A stretch of DNA of 41,695 nt from an uncultured Microscilla sp. (lineage in GTDB: Bacteria; Bacteroidota; Bacteroidia; Cytophagales; Microscillaceae). Positions 24,722-31,849 of the stretch are shown here, piece after piece. Below the pieces are notes generated by a model. It made no database searches, was not told the DNA's origin, and saw nothing but the letters and a program-made list of their open reading frames with translations. The position numbers were made by a program, and so were the translations under genes. The stretch covers positions 1-41,695 of the forward strand of contig NZ_CANLRP010000063.1 in assembly GCF_947493425.1 (NCBI RefSeq). Direction: 5' to 3'. Numbering within the stretch: the first letter of the stretch is position 1; the number at the start of each line of letters is the position of its first letter.

Positions 24722-27370
24722 CTACTCCAAGGCGGTTACCTCCAACAATTCGTTTACCCGAACTTCGTTATAGGCCAACAAAGCATCTTCCAGGGCCAGT
24801 TGCCAGTCTTGCAAAGCAGGGGTGGCCGAAGGTTCCAAATCTTCCAGAGCCTTGATAATTTTGCCCGTTTGATATACTTGGCAGGTTTTTATGTGGGCTA
24901 CTATCGGCTCCAACACGGCCAACTCCTTGGAGGTAAAGACAAAAGTAGGTTCAGAAGCTTCAGCTTGAACCAGGTGCGTCGGCTGGCTGGTTGCTAACTC
25001 CTCTGCCTCAGGCGTAGCCAGAGGCAAGCAAAACCAAAAAGTACTCCCCTCACCCAATACCGACTCTACACCTATTTCGCCCCCGTGGGCTTCTACCGCC
25101 AACTTGCAAAAGGTGAGCCCCAGCCCGGTAGCCCGCATGCGTCCTGATTGTTGAGAGTGCGCCTGAGCAAATTTATCAAAAACCTGGGGTACAAACTCTA
25201 GCGCAATGCCTACTCCAGTATCTATAACCAAAACCTTGCAATGGGTATCGGTTGTTTCGGCTTTTATCCAGATTTTCTGGTTTTGGGCCGTATATTTGGT
25301 AGCATTGGTCAGCAGGTTTACCAGCACCCGAACCAGCAATGTAGAGTCTACCTCCAGCAAGGCGTTGGGCAAGGCATTGGCCTGTATGGTCTGGTTCTTT
25401 TCTTGAGCAATAAAGCTCACTTGCACCACCGCCTCCTTTACCAGGTCACCCAAGGGCGTTACCACTTTCGCAAGAGGCATTTGCTGGTCTTCCATTTTCT
25501 GTACTTCCAGAATGTTCATCACTAAGTGGTGCATACGCTTGCCTGAGCGGTTGATGGCCATCAAGTGAGGGTTGCCATTTTCTGCCTCCGAGAGCCCAAT
25601 AATACTATTGAGGGGGTTTTTGAGGTCGTGTACAATCATGCCCAGCATTTGGTGTTTGAACTGGTCGAGGCTTAGCAACTGAGCATGTGCCAACGCCAGT
25701 TTGTGTTTGCTGCGACGCTGGGCGTAATAAAACCCTCCCAGGGCTAGCAGCAACAATCCCAGCAAGCTGCTGCCTATCAAAGTCGCTCGTTGATTGGCTT
25801 TTTGGGTATTTATTTCAGCGGTCAAAGCTCTTCGTTCGGCAGTTTGAGCCAACTTGAGCGAATCTTGCTTTTTGCCATAAGTGTATTGGGTTTCCAGTTG
25901 GGCTATTTTTTTGATGTTCTTTTTGTTTAACAGACTGTCCGACATGCTTTTGTAAAGCTCAAGGTTTTCGTAGGCCAACTGGTACTTATGGGTAGCCTTG
26001 TATACTTTGGCCAGGTACTCGGCGGCGTTTCTTATGGTGACGGGGTTGCCCGTTTTGTGGGCTCCCTGCATGCTCTGGTTCAGGTAGGGCAACGCCTTAT
26101 GGTATTGTTGCAAGGCGTAATAAGTCATCCCCAAATGTAGCCAAACCTGTACCACCAAGTCTTTTTCCCCCATCTGCTGGTGAAGCACCAATGCTTGTTC
26201 AAAATACTGCTTTGCTTTGTCAGGTCGTTTTTGCTTCAATACCAAAGCTCCCAAACCAAAGTAACCCATAGCAGCCCCATTTTTGTTTCCGATTTGCTCA
26301 CAAAGGGTCACTGCTTTTTCGTACATTTTGCGTGCCTGCCCAAAGTTGTTTTGTTCTTCGTACACTGTAGCTATGTTGTGGTAACTCCTGGCCATGCCCC
26401 GTTTATCGCCCAATTGCATTCTGGCCTGAAGCGCGCGCTGATGCATTTTGAGTGCCTGGGGGTAGTCTTCTTGCCTTGTATATACCAGCCCTATGTTGTT
26501 GTAAGAGTCCCCCAACCCACGTTTATATCCTAGTTTTTCATAAATTTTTATGGCTTGCTGGTACATCTTAAGCGCCTCAGGATAGTTGCCCTGGTAATAG
26601 TGACAAATAACCCCTAAACTATTGTAACTAATGGCTACACCCAGCTCGTCTCCCAGTTGTTCTTCTATCTTAAGCGAATTTTTATACATTTTGAGCGCCT
26701 GGGAGTAGTCTCCCTGGTGTTTATAAACAATCCCTATATTATGGTAGCTACTGGCCACCCCCCGCTTATTGCCCAATCGTTTGTATATTTTGAGTGATTT
26801 TCGGTAGGTCACAATAGCCTGAGAAAGGTCGCCCAACCGCCAGTAAGCCACGCCAATGCCATTGTAACTACCCGCCATTCCGGGTTTATCATTGAGTTGT
26901 TTACTAATGGCAAGCGATTGATGATGTGCTTTTAGTGCATCAGCATAATTGCCCTGGCTCTCGTGCAGCTTACCCAGACCATGCCAGGCTTGAGCTCGTC
27001 CTTTTGTATACCCTGTTTTTTGCGCAGTTTGCCTGACTTGCCCAAAGTACTGACGTGCCACAGTAGCGTGCCCTTTGAGCATAGCCACAAGCCCCAATTG
27101 ATACCAGGCATCGATCATTCCTATGGAGTAATTATTTGCTTGTGCCAAAGCAATGGCTTGTTTTGTATACTGTGCTACTTTGGCCGAGTCGCTTCTGTTG
27201 TATTCCTTGGCCAACAGATTATAAATATCTACTTTTTCCTTCGCTGAAACATCTGTGTTAAGTGCTTTTTGCAAAGAATCTACTTTTGCTTTGTTTTGAG
27301 CTAGGGTTGAGAATGAGCCAAAGAGCCATAAGCTCAAAAATGCTAGTTTCAGAGAGTCGTACGTATACAT
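24722..27370 (-). CDS. Sensor histidine kinase with periplasmic TPR input domain
   Basis: An 882-residue membrane kinase. A signal sequence (ending near 'FSTLAQ') leads into about eleven TPRs (about 40-450), e.g. 'SYHNIGIVYKHQGDYSQALK' and 'SYNNIGLVYTRQEDYPQALK'. One transmembrane helix lies at about 523-549 ('LIGSSLLGLLLLALGGFYY'). The H-box is 'GMIVHDLKNPLNSIIGLSE' with the phospho-accepting His near residue 581. The N-box is 'LVNLLTNATKY' (about 683), G1 'VIDTGVGI' (about 715), G2 'RATGLGLTFCKLAVEAHGG' (about 750), then 'GEGSTFWFCLPL'. All catalytic boxes look intact. After about residue 787 there is an unusual 95-residue helical C-terminal extension. No response regulator is adjacent, so the partner is elsewhere. 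Confidence 0.93.
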   Translation of the reverse strand: MYTYDSLKLAFLSLWLFGSFSTLAQNKAKVDSLQKALNTDVSAKEKVDIYNLLAKEYNRSDSAKVAQYTKQAIALAQANNYSIGMIDAWYQLGLVAMLKGHATVARQYFGQVRQTAQKTGYTKGRAQAWHGLGKLHESQGNYADALKAHHQSLAISKQLNDKPGMAGSYNGIGVAYWRLGDLSQAIVTYRKSLKIYKRLGNKRGVASSYHNIGIVYKHQGDYSQALKMYKNSLKIEEQLGDELGVAISYNSLGVICHYYQGNYPEALKMYQQAIKIYEKLGYKRGLGDSYNNIGLVYTRQEDYPQALKMHQRALQARMQLGDKRGMARSYHNIATVYEEQNNFGQARKMYEKAVTLCEQIGNKNGAAMGYFGLGALVLKQKRPDKAKQYFEQALVLHQQMGEKDLVVQVWLHLGMTYYALQQYHKALPYLNQSMQGAHKTGNPVTIRNAAEYLAKVYKATHKYQLAYENLELYKSMSDSLLNKKNIKKIAQLETQYTYGKKQDSLKLAQTAERRALTAEINTQKANQRATLIGSSLLGLLLLALGGFYYAQRRSKHKLALAHAQLLSLDQFKHQMLGMIVHDLKNPLNSIIGLSEAENGNPHLMAINRSGKRMHHLVMNILEVQKMEDQQMPLAKVVTPLGDLVKEAVVQVSFIAQEKNQTIQANALPNALLEVDSTLLVRVLVNLLTNATKYTAQNQKIWIKAETTDTHCKVLVIDTGVGIALEFVPQVFDKFAQAHSQQSGRMRATGLGLTFCKLAVEAHGGEIGVESVLGEGSTFWFCLPLATPEAEELATSQPTHLVQAEASEPTFVFTSKELAVLEPIVAHIKTCQVYQTGKIIKALEDLEPSATPALQDWQLALEDALLAYNEVRVNELLEVTALE

Positions 27371-27642
27371 TACTTTTTGTTAATTGAGAATGGGTGATAT
27401 TAATTGACCAAGGTTTCAAGGCGTTCTTATCTATTAGAAGCCTCAGCGATAGATGCTGGTGAGGAAATAAGGTATTGGTTGTTATAAAATGTGTGGTAGG
27501 AACCGAAATTGTTATATTTCAATATCGTTAAACAGAAGCAAAAAACCAACACTTAAGTAAAATAAGCACGTATTTTTATTAAAAAACTACCACCAATCGG
27601 TGATATACTTAGAACGGTCTGGCTAACTGAAACCGAGCGATT
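27371..27642. other. Intergenic region upstream of the TPR kinase, no gene seen
   Basis: AT-rich; should carry the kinase promoter, but no convincing -7 motif was found on the minus strand. Confidence 0.4.
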
Positions 27643-27922
27643 TGATTGTTCCGCCTGATGGCTGATTGCTGGAATTGTTGTCGCTGTGCTCATTGTTAGC
27701 GCAAAGCGCTTAATTGTTAGGATGGTTGTCGCTGCACTCATTGTTGCGCCTTACGGCTGATTGTTATTGTTATAATTGTTGTCGCCTGCGGCTCATTGTT
27801 AGATTGTTAGGCGAAGCCGTTCTACCGCGCTTCGCCTAACAATTCTTCAACCATCCCAACAATTCTATTATGCTACTTCGATCATTGTTTCGCCTGACGG
27901 CTGATTGTTGGGATTGTTGTCG
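27643..27922. repeat. ATTGTT/mini-hairpin array, left block
   Basis: ATTGTT words alternate with small GC-rich palindromes such as GCGCAAAGCGC, CGCCTTACGGC and CGCCTGCGGC. A longer unit, TTAGCGCAAAGCGCTTAATT followed by GTTAGGATGGTTGTCGC, occurs at 27696 and three more times in the right block. Toward 27800-27870 the orientation flips (AACAATTC, CCATCCCAACAATTC), so the block can fold on itself around GGCGAAGCC...GCTTCGCC. Unit lengths are irregular. All frames are closed. Confidence 0.8.
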
Positions 27923-28145
27923 TACCGAGTCCTAATGAACTGCGTTGAACTCACTATGTTCGGTTTCTTGGTTCCAGGAAACACAAGTTGAGATGACAAC
28001 CCAAAACCCGAAGAGCTGTGTCATCCCGACGCGCAGCGAGGGATCTGCTGGTATTTTTACTACCTTGATACACTTACTTGCATCAGGTACCACAGCTACA
28101 AATTCCTCAAATAGTCATCAGTATATGCATCGGTATTCAAGCACC
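27923..28145. other. Spacer between the two array blocks, with a second dispersed palindrome
   Basis: Contains GTCATCCCGACGCGCAGCGA followed by GGGATCTGCTGG, which resembles a dispersed repeat type seen in many bacteria. A GGTTTCTTGGTTCCAGGAAA word resembles one near 40710 (TGCTTGGTTCCGGGAAATAT). No coding sequence. Confidence 0.45.
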
Positions 28146-28460
28146 TGGCGGCTGATTGTTAACGCAAAGCATTTAATTGTCAGGATGGTTGTCGCTGCGC
28201 TTATTGTTGCGCCTGACGGCTGATTGTTATTGTTATTGCTCCGCTTATTGTTGCGCATAGCGGCTAATTGTTAGTGCAAAACGCTTAATTATTAGAATGG
28301 TTGTCGCTGTGCTTATTGTTGCGCCTGACGGCTGATTGTTAGCGCAAAGCGCTTGATTGTTAGGATGGTTGTCGCCTACGGCTCATTGTTAGATTGTTAG
28401 GATTGTTGGGCAAAGCCATTCTAACCCGCTTCGCGAACAATTCAACAATCCCAACCATCT
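28146..28460. repeat. ATTGTT/mini-hairpin array, right block
   Basis: Continues the pattern of the left block with three more copies of the longer unit (near 28159, 28271 and 28339) and copies of TTGCGCCTGACGGCTGATTG at 28206 and 28318. The right end again flips orientation (GAACAATTCAACAATCCC, then AACCATC) and stops three bases before the stop codon of the neighbouring lipoprotein gene. No reading frame runs through it. Confidence 0.8.
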
Positions 28461-28463
28461 TTT

Positions 28464-28895
28464 TTAAGGCTTCCCCCCGCGCCAAAACAACTCCGTACTG
28501 GCGCTCTGCCCGCCGGGGGCAATGACCGACACCAGATAAATGCCATTGCGCAAGCCCTTAAGGTCGAGGCTGTGTGCCGATGCCGATGCCGCCACGCTAT
28601 CGCCCCGGATGATGTGCCCACCCACATCGGTAACCGCCACCTTTACCGGGGTTTTAGGGCTGATGTTAAACTTTACCTCGGCTTTTTGCCCAGCCTTGTC
28701 TATTTGGGCTTTGTCTACCTGTATTTGGTAGCGGATGGTCGTTTTTTTTTTGACCTCCTTTTGCGGCTTCTTGGCCTCTTGTTGGGTGGTTTCTTGGTTT
28801 ACAGTGGGGGACGTCTGCTTTTCTTCGCTTTTTTGGCAGCTGCCCAGTCCCACCAGGCAAACAACGATAATAAGGTATTGGATTTGTTTTTTCAT
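28464..28895 (-). CDS. Small lipoprotein with sorting-domain-like C-terminal beta domain
   Basis: A 143-residue lipoprotein using the ATG at 28895 (MKKQIQYLIIVVCLVGLGSC, lipobox Cys at residue 20). An upstream in-frame ATG at 28925 would overlap a terminator hairpin and is unlikely. The residues after the Cys, QKSEE, resemble the lipoprotein export signal described in Capnocytophaga and relatives, so surface display is likely. A Gln/Glu/Lys-rich linker (about 25-55) precedes a beta domain: 'VKVAVTDVGGHIIRG', then 'LDLKGLRNGIYLVSVIAPGG'. That strand order is like a T9SS type A sorting domain, odd in a lipoprotein. It is the last gene of the locus starting with the giant LamG protein; a repeat array follows its stop directly. 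Confidence 0.75.
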   Translation of the reverse strand: MKKQIQYLIIVVCLVGLGSCQKSEEKQTSPTVNQETTQQEAKKPQKEVKKKTTIRYQIQVDKAQIDKAGQKAEVKFNISPKTPVKVAVTDVGGHIIRGDSVAASASAHSLDLKGLRNGIYLVSVIAPGGQSASTELFWRGGKP

Positions 28896-28916
28896 ATGCT
28901 TTGTTTTTTTATGAAT

Positions 28917-28947
28917 ACCCGGCAATGCCCAAAAGCCATTGCCGGGT
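28917..28947 (-). terminator. Hairpin between the 208-residue protein and the lipoprotein
   Basis: ACCCGGCAATG pairs with CATTGCCGGGT (11 bp, 9-base loop). On the minus strand it is followed, after six bases, by a T-rich stretch. It may end or attenuate transcription before the lipoprotein gene. Confidence 0.6.
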
Positions 28948-28959
28948 GGGTACCCTGGT

Positions 28960-29586
28960 TTAGAACTTGCCAGGTGTGGTTACTTTGTTTATGAAAAACG
29001 TAAAATTAACACCTACCGTACCATCGCTATCGTCACTCTTATAGTGACTGTATACTTCCAGCAGGTTACCAGCCAGCTTTAGGTACCAATATTTGTTGCT
29101 AATAGGCAGACTGGTCACTATAGCTGCTCCCAGTTTGTCAGCCATCTCAGAATTGGTTGAACTAGGAAGATCATAGTAGCTTTGACCTTTTGGCAATACC
29201 AAAAACTTCCAGGTTTTGCGCTCTTCGCTTGATGTCTCATCAAATTTCCTGAAATCTACTGCATGGTAGGCCGAGCCAGAAGGTCCATCAACGCTTGTGT
29301 GGATAGCCAGACACATGGTAGGGTCCAGAGCCGAAAATATATACATGCTACCATCGTTTTTGGGTTTAAATATCAGGTACTGGTTCATATCATTTGCTTG
29401 ACTGTTACGTGGCAACCACTGAGCGCTGGACGTACTGGTAGTGGTGGTTACTCCAGGCATATAAGTCAAAGTTTTCTTGGTATTGTTGTGCTGGGTTTCT
29501 ATAGTATACAGCGTATAATCGCTTACTTGGGCAAAAGCCCCACTGCCCCACCAACAGAGCAGGCTTAATATCAATAATTTTTTCAT
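28960..29586 (-). CDS. Secreted protein of unknown function, possibly beta-trefoil
   Basis: 208 residues, with a clear signal peptide (MKKLLILSLLCWWGSGAFAQ). The mature part contains 'MNQYLIFKPKNDGSMYIFSA', 'MCLAIHT' and 'RKTWKFLVL...YYDLPSS'. These strand pairs with aromatic and Cys residues loosely recall ricin-type (beta-trefoil) carbohydrate-binding domains, but the QxW motifs are not clear, so this is only a suggestion. No sorting domain or lipobox. It lies 35 bases after the third fibre-like gene and likely belongs to the same transcript. Confidence 0.6.
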   Translation of the reverse strand: MKKLLILSLLCWWGSGAFAQVSDYTLYTIETQHNNTKKTLTYMPGVTTTTSTSSAQWLPRNSQANDMNQYLIFKPKNDGSMYIFSALDPTMCLAIHTSVDGPSGSAYHAVDFRKFDETSSEERKTWKFLVLPKGQSYYDLPSSTNSEMADKLGAAIVTSLPISNKYWYLKLAGNLLEVYSHYKSDDSDGTVGVNFTFFINKVTTPGKF

Positions 29587-29621
29587 TGTTTTCTTATATT
29601 TTCAAAATGTGAGAATGAATG

Positions 29622-30281
29622 TTATTTTTTTACTGCTTTTTCCAGCTTTTGCAAGCGCTGGTTGAGGTCTTTGAGCTGCTGGTGACGGCTCAGGGTATAG
29701 AGGGTGAGCTCTTCTACCTTTTCTACCAGTAGCAAGCCTACTTGCTTTATATTCAGCCCCTCCCGGATCACCTGCTCGGCTTTGGGCATTTTGGGCAGGT
29801 GGTGGTGAGCCCCAATGTAGGCTCCCAGCTCGTTGAGCGGCATCAGTGAGTAGTCGTTAGCAAATACATAGTCGGGAAATGACGATACCTCTACAGTAAT
29901 GCCTTCAGTAATGCTTGCATCCCCATTTACATAGAGGGCATAGTTGCCCGGATTAGATGTATTGATGCCGACCCTTACTGCATTGGAAGCATCAGGTTTA
30001 TCCTTGTTGTAATGGTTTTGTACAGCCATGGCAATGTGCTCATTATTGGTGCCCGAACCATAGAAATAATAATGGGAGTCGCCAGTAGCGTCATTATCTG
30101 CCGAAAAGTTCAGCGAGCCATCAGTACAATAAAGAGAGTAGTCATAATGAAGGAATAAACCTTTACTCTTCACATTGCTAGACCCATTGTCTTGATAGTT
30201 CTCTGTTGCTTGTCCAAGAGTGGGATATGCCATAAAAAGCCCGCCCAGCAGGAACATACAATTTATCAAAATCTTTTTCAT
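29622..30281 (-). CDS. Secreted protein with tail-fibre-like C-terminal module, paralogue 3
   Basis: 219 residues from the ATG at 30281 (MKKILINCMFLLGGLFMAYP, signal peptide); an in-frame ATG at 30335 would bury the signal and is rejected. The N-half is beta-rich and unlike its neighbours apart from 'GSLNFSADNDATGDSHYYFY' and 'VGINTSNPGNYALYVNGDAS', the short 'GI...P...L.VNG' strand repeat seen in phage-tail and S74-type fibre stalks. The C-half is the conserved Bacteroidota module 'SFPDYVFANDYSLMPL', 'HHHLPKMP', 'LLVEKVEELTLYTL' and then a leucine-zipper-like coiled coil. Probably a trimeric or dimeric fibre tip or adaptor. Third of three tandem paralogues. Confidence 0.8.
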   Translation of the reverse strand: MKKILINCMFLLGGLFMAYPTLGQATENYQDNGSSNVKSKGLFLHYDYSLYCTDGSLNFSADNDATGDSHYYFYGSGTNNEHIAMAVQNHYNKDKPDASNAVRVGINTSNPGNYALYVNGDASITEGITVEVSSFPDYVFANDYSLMPLNELGAYIGAHHHLPKMPKAEQVIREGLNIKQVGLLLVEKVEELTLYTLSRHQQLKDLNQRLQKLEKAVKK

Positions 30282-30373
30282 TGTTAGTATTGTTTGAAAG
30301 GTACAGTACACCGCTCCAAAGCGTAGAGCCTGCACCAGGTAAAAAATATTTATATTGTTTGTATAGAGATACT

Positions 30374-31021
30374 TTATTCCCCATTTCCGCCTTTTGTCTT
30401 ACCCACCTGGTGTTGTTTTTCCAGTTGGGTTATTTGCTCAAGCAGGGTTTGGGTTTGCTGGTGCAGTTGCAGGCTATAGAGAGTCAGCTCTTCTACTTTT
30501 TCTACCAACAACACATGCATTTTACCTACCTTAAGCCCTCCCTGTACTACTTGCACCTCGGTGGGCATTCCCGGCAGGTGGTGGTATTGCTTTAAGTAGC
30601 CCCGCAGCTGGTCAAGCGGCATCAGTTTGTATCCCTTGGCAAACACATAGTCAGGAAAAGTATTGCTGCCTATTGTGAGGCCTTGGGCATAAACTTTCCC
30701 TGACACATCCAGGGTATGACTTGGGCTAGTGTTGTTAATGCCCAATTTCCAGGCATTGACGCTGCCCGTAAGGGTCATAATTTGGGTTTTGTCGTTGTTA
30801 TTCCCTCCATTTGTCCAAAACCTGATGTGGGCATCTCCAGTGCCATCTCTATCGGCCAAAAAATTCATAGTGCCATTCGAGAAGGCCGTTCTGGTTTCTC
30901 GAATTTGATATCCTTGAAATTCTTTCTTTGTTTTATCTTTGCTTGTTATTTGCCCTTGCGAATTCGGAGCCATCCACCAGCTTAGCAGACAAACGGCCCA
31001 TAGTGAAATCAATGTTTTCAT
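30374..31021 (-). CDS. Secreted protein with tail-fibre-like C-terminal module, paralogue 2
   Basis: 215 residues. Signal peptide MKTLISLWAVCLLSWWMAPN. 'GTMNFLADRDGTGDAHIRFW' and 'LGINNTSPSHTLDVSGKVYA' form the fibre-stalk-like region (about 50-115). Then come 'TFPDYVFAKGYKLMPL', 'YHHLPGMP', 'LLVEKVEELTLYSL' and a terminal Gln-rich coiled coil with a charged tail. It starts 34 bases after the stop of paralogue 1, so the two are co-transcribed. The function of this family is not established; a structural role at the cell surface is inferred from the secretion signal, coiled coil and neighbours. Confidence 0.8.
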   Translation of the reverse strand: MKTLISLWAVCLLSWWMAPNSQGQITSKDKTKKEFQGYQIRETRTAFSNGTMNFLADRDGTGDAHIRFWTNGGNNNDKTQIMTLTGSVNAWKLGINNTSPSHTLDVSGKVYAQGLTIGSNTFPDYVFAKGYKLMPLDQLRGYLKQYHHLPGMPTEVQVVQGGLKVGKMHVLLVEKVEELTLYSLQLHQQTQTLLEQITQLEKQHQVGKTKGGNGE

Positions 31022-31055
31022 TGTTGTTGTTGTTTAAATTAAGAATTGCGTTGGT

Positions 31056-31703
31056 TTATTTTTTTAGGATCTGTTTTAGGGCAGCCAGCCGCTGGCGCAA
31101 TGCCTGCAGTTGTTGTTGCTGCTGTAGGGTATAGAGAGTCAACTCCTCTACCTTTTCTACTAGCAGTAGGCTTATTTGCTGCACCGCCATGCCTTTTTTT
31201 ATTACCTTTGTGGCGGTGGGCATTTTGGGCAAGTGGTGGTGGCGCTTGAGGTAGTTACCCAGCTTATCGAGCGGCATGAGTCTATAGCTGGGAGCAAATA
31301 CATAGTCAGGAAATGTACTTACATCAATGCTTAGGTCATCTTTGATATACACCTTCCCATCTACCGAAAGTTCATAACCCAGGGTAGGGGTATTATACCC
31401 TATAATGAGCCGACCCCTGTTACTGTCCCCATACAATTTCATCATGATTCGATTTTCGTCGTCAAATTGCTCGTTGTCTTTAACACTGCGGTAAAAGTAA
31501 AAAGAGCCACTATTCCCATCATTACCCCCTCGTTTTCCGGCCAAGTGCAAAGTGCCTACGCTTTGCGTAGCCAAGCCACTGTTTTTATAAAAACCCCATA
31601 CATTACCACTGTTTTGTTTGTCTCCTATATGCTGTCCTTGTACTACACTGGCTACTGCCAGCAACAGGCACAGCCCTATCATTTGTTTGATTATTTGTTT
31701 CAT
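31056..31703 (-). CDS. Secreted protein with tail-fibre-like C-terminal module, paralogue 1
   Basis: 215 residues. Signal peptide (hydrophobic IGLCLLLAVASVVQG). 'GTLHLAGKRGGNDGNSGSFY' and 'LIIGYNTPTLGYELSVDGKV' make up the variable stalk-like half. The conserved half has 'TFPDYVFAPSYRLMPL', 'HHHLPKMP', 'LLVEKVEELTLYTL' and a Gln/Leu coiled coil ending in 'LAALKQILKK'. A terminator-like hairpin lies between this gene and the giant LamG gene upstream, so the three paralogues may have their own promoter or depend on read-through. The three N-halves have diverged much more than the C-halves. Confidence 0.8.
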   Translation of the reverse strand: MKQIIKQMIGLCLLLAVASVVQGQHIGDKQNSGNVWGFYKNSGLATQSVGTLHLAGKRGGNDGNSGSFYFYRSVKDNEQFDDENRIMMKLYGDSNRGRLIIGYNTPTLGYELSVDGKVYIKDDLSIDVSTFPDYVFAPSYRLMPLDKLGNYLKRHHHLPKMPTATKVIKKGMAVQQISLLLVEKVEELTLYTLQQQQQLQALRQRLAALKQILKK

Positions 31704-31745
31704 TGTTTTGAATATTTAAGTTTATTTTTTTATTTGCAAATTTGA

Positions 31746-31796
31746 GAAAAACAGCAACGCAGTTTTTTTAATTTTGAATGAACCATTGCGTTGCTG
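31746..31796 (-). terminator. Terminator-like hairpin after the giant LamG gene
   Basis: CAGCAACGCA at 31752-31761 pairs with TGCGTTGCTG at 31787-31796 (10 bp, 25-base loop). On the minus strand the stem is followed by five Ts. The large loop makes it a weaker candidate. Confidence 0.55.
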
Positions 31797-31849
31797 CACT
31801 ACTAACCCCATCACCTGATGGAAAACATACCTGGCAGGTATTTATCCCC

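Noticed and set aside
27553..27741. Small minus-strand gene through the ATTGTT array
   Set aside because: The predicted peptide is only a translation of the repeat and neighbouring DNA, with no ribosome-binding context; other copies of the unit contain stops.
27643..28460. CRISPR array
   Set aside because: Repeats vary in length and spacing, no constant-length unique spacers are present, the units change orientation inside each block, and there are no cas genes.
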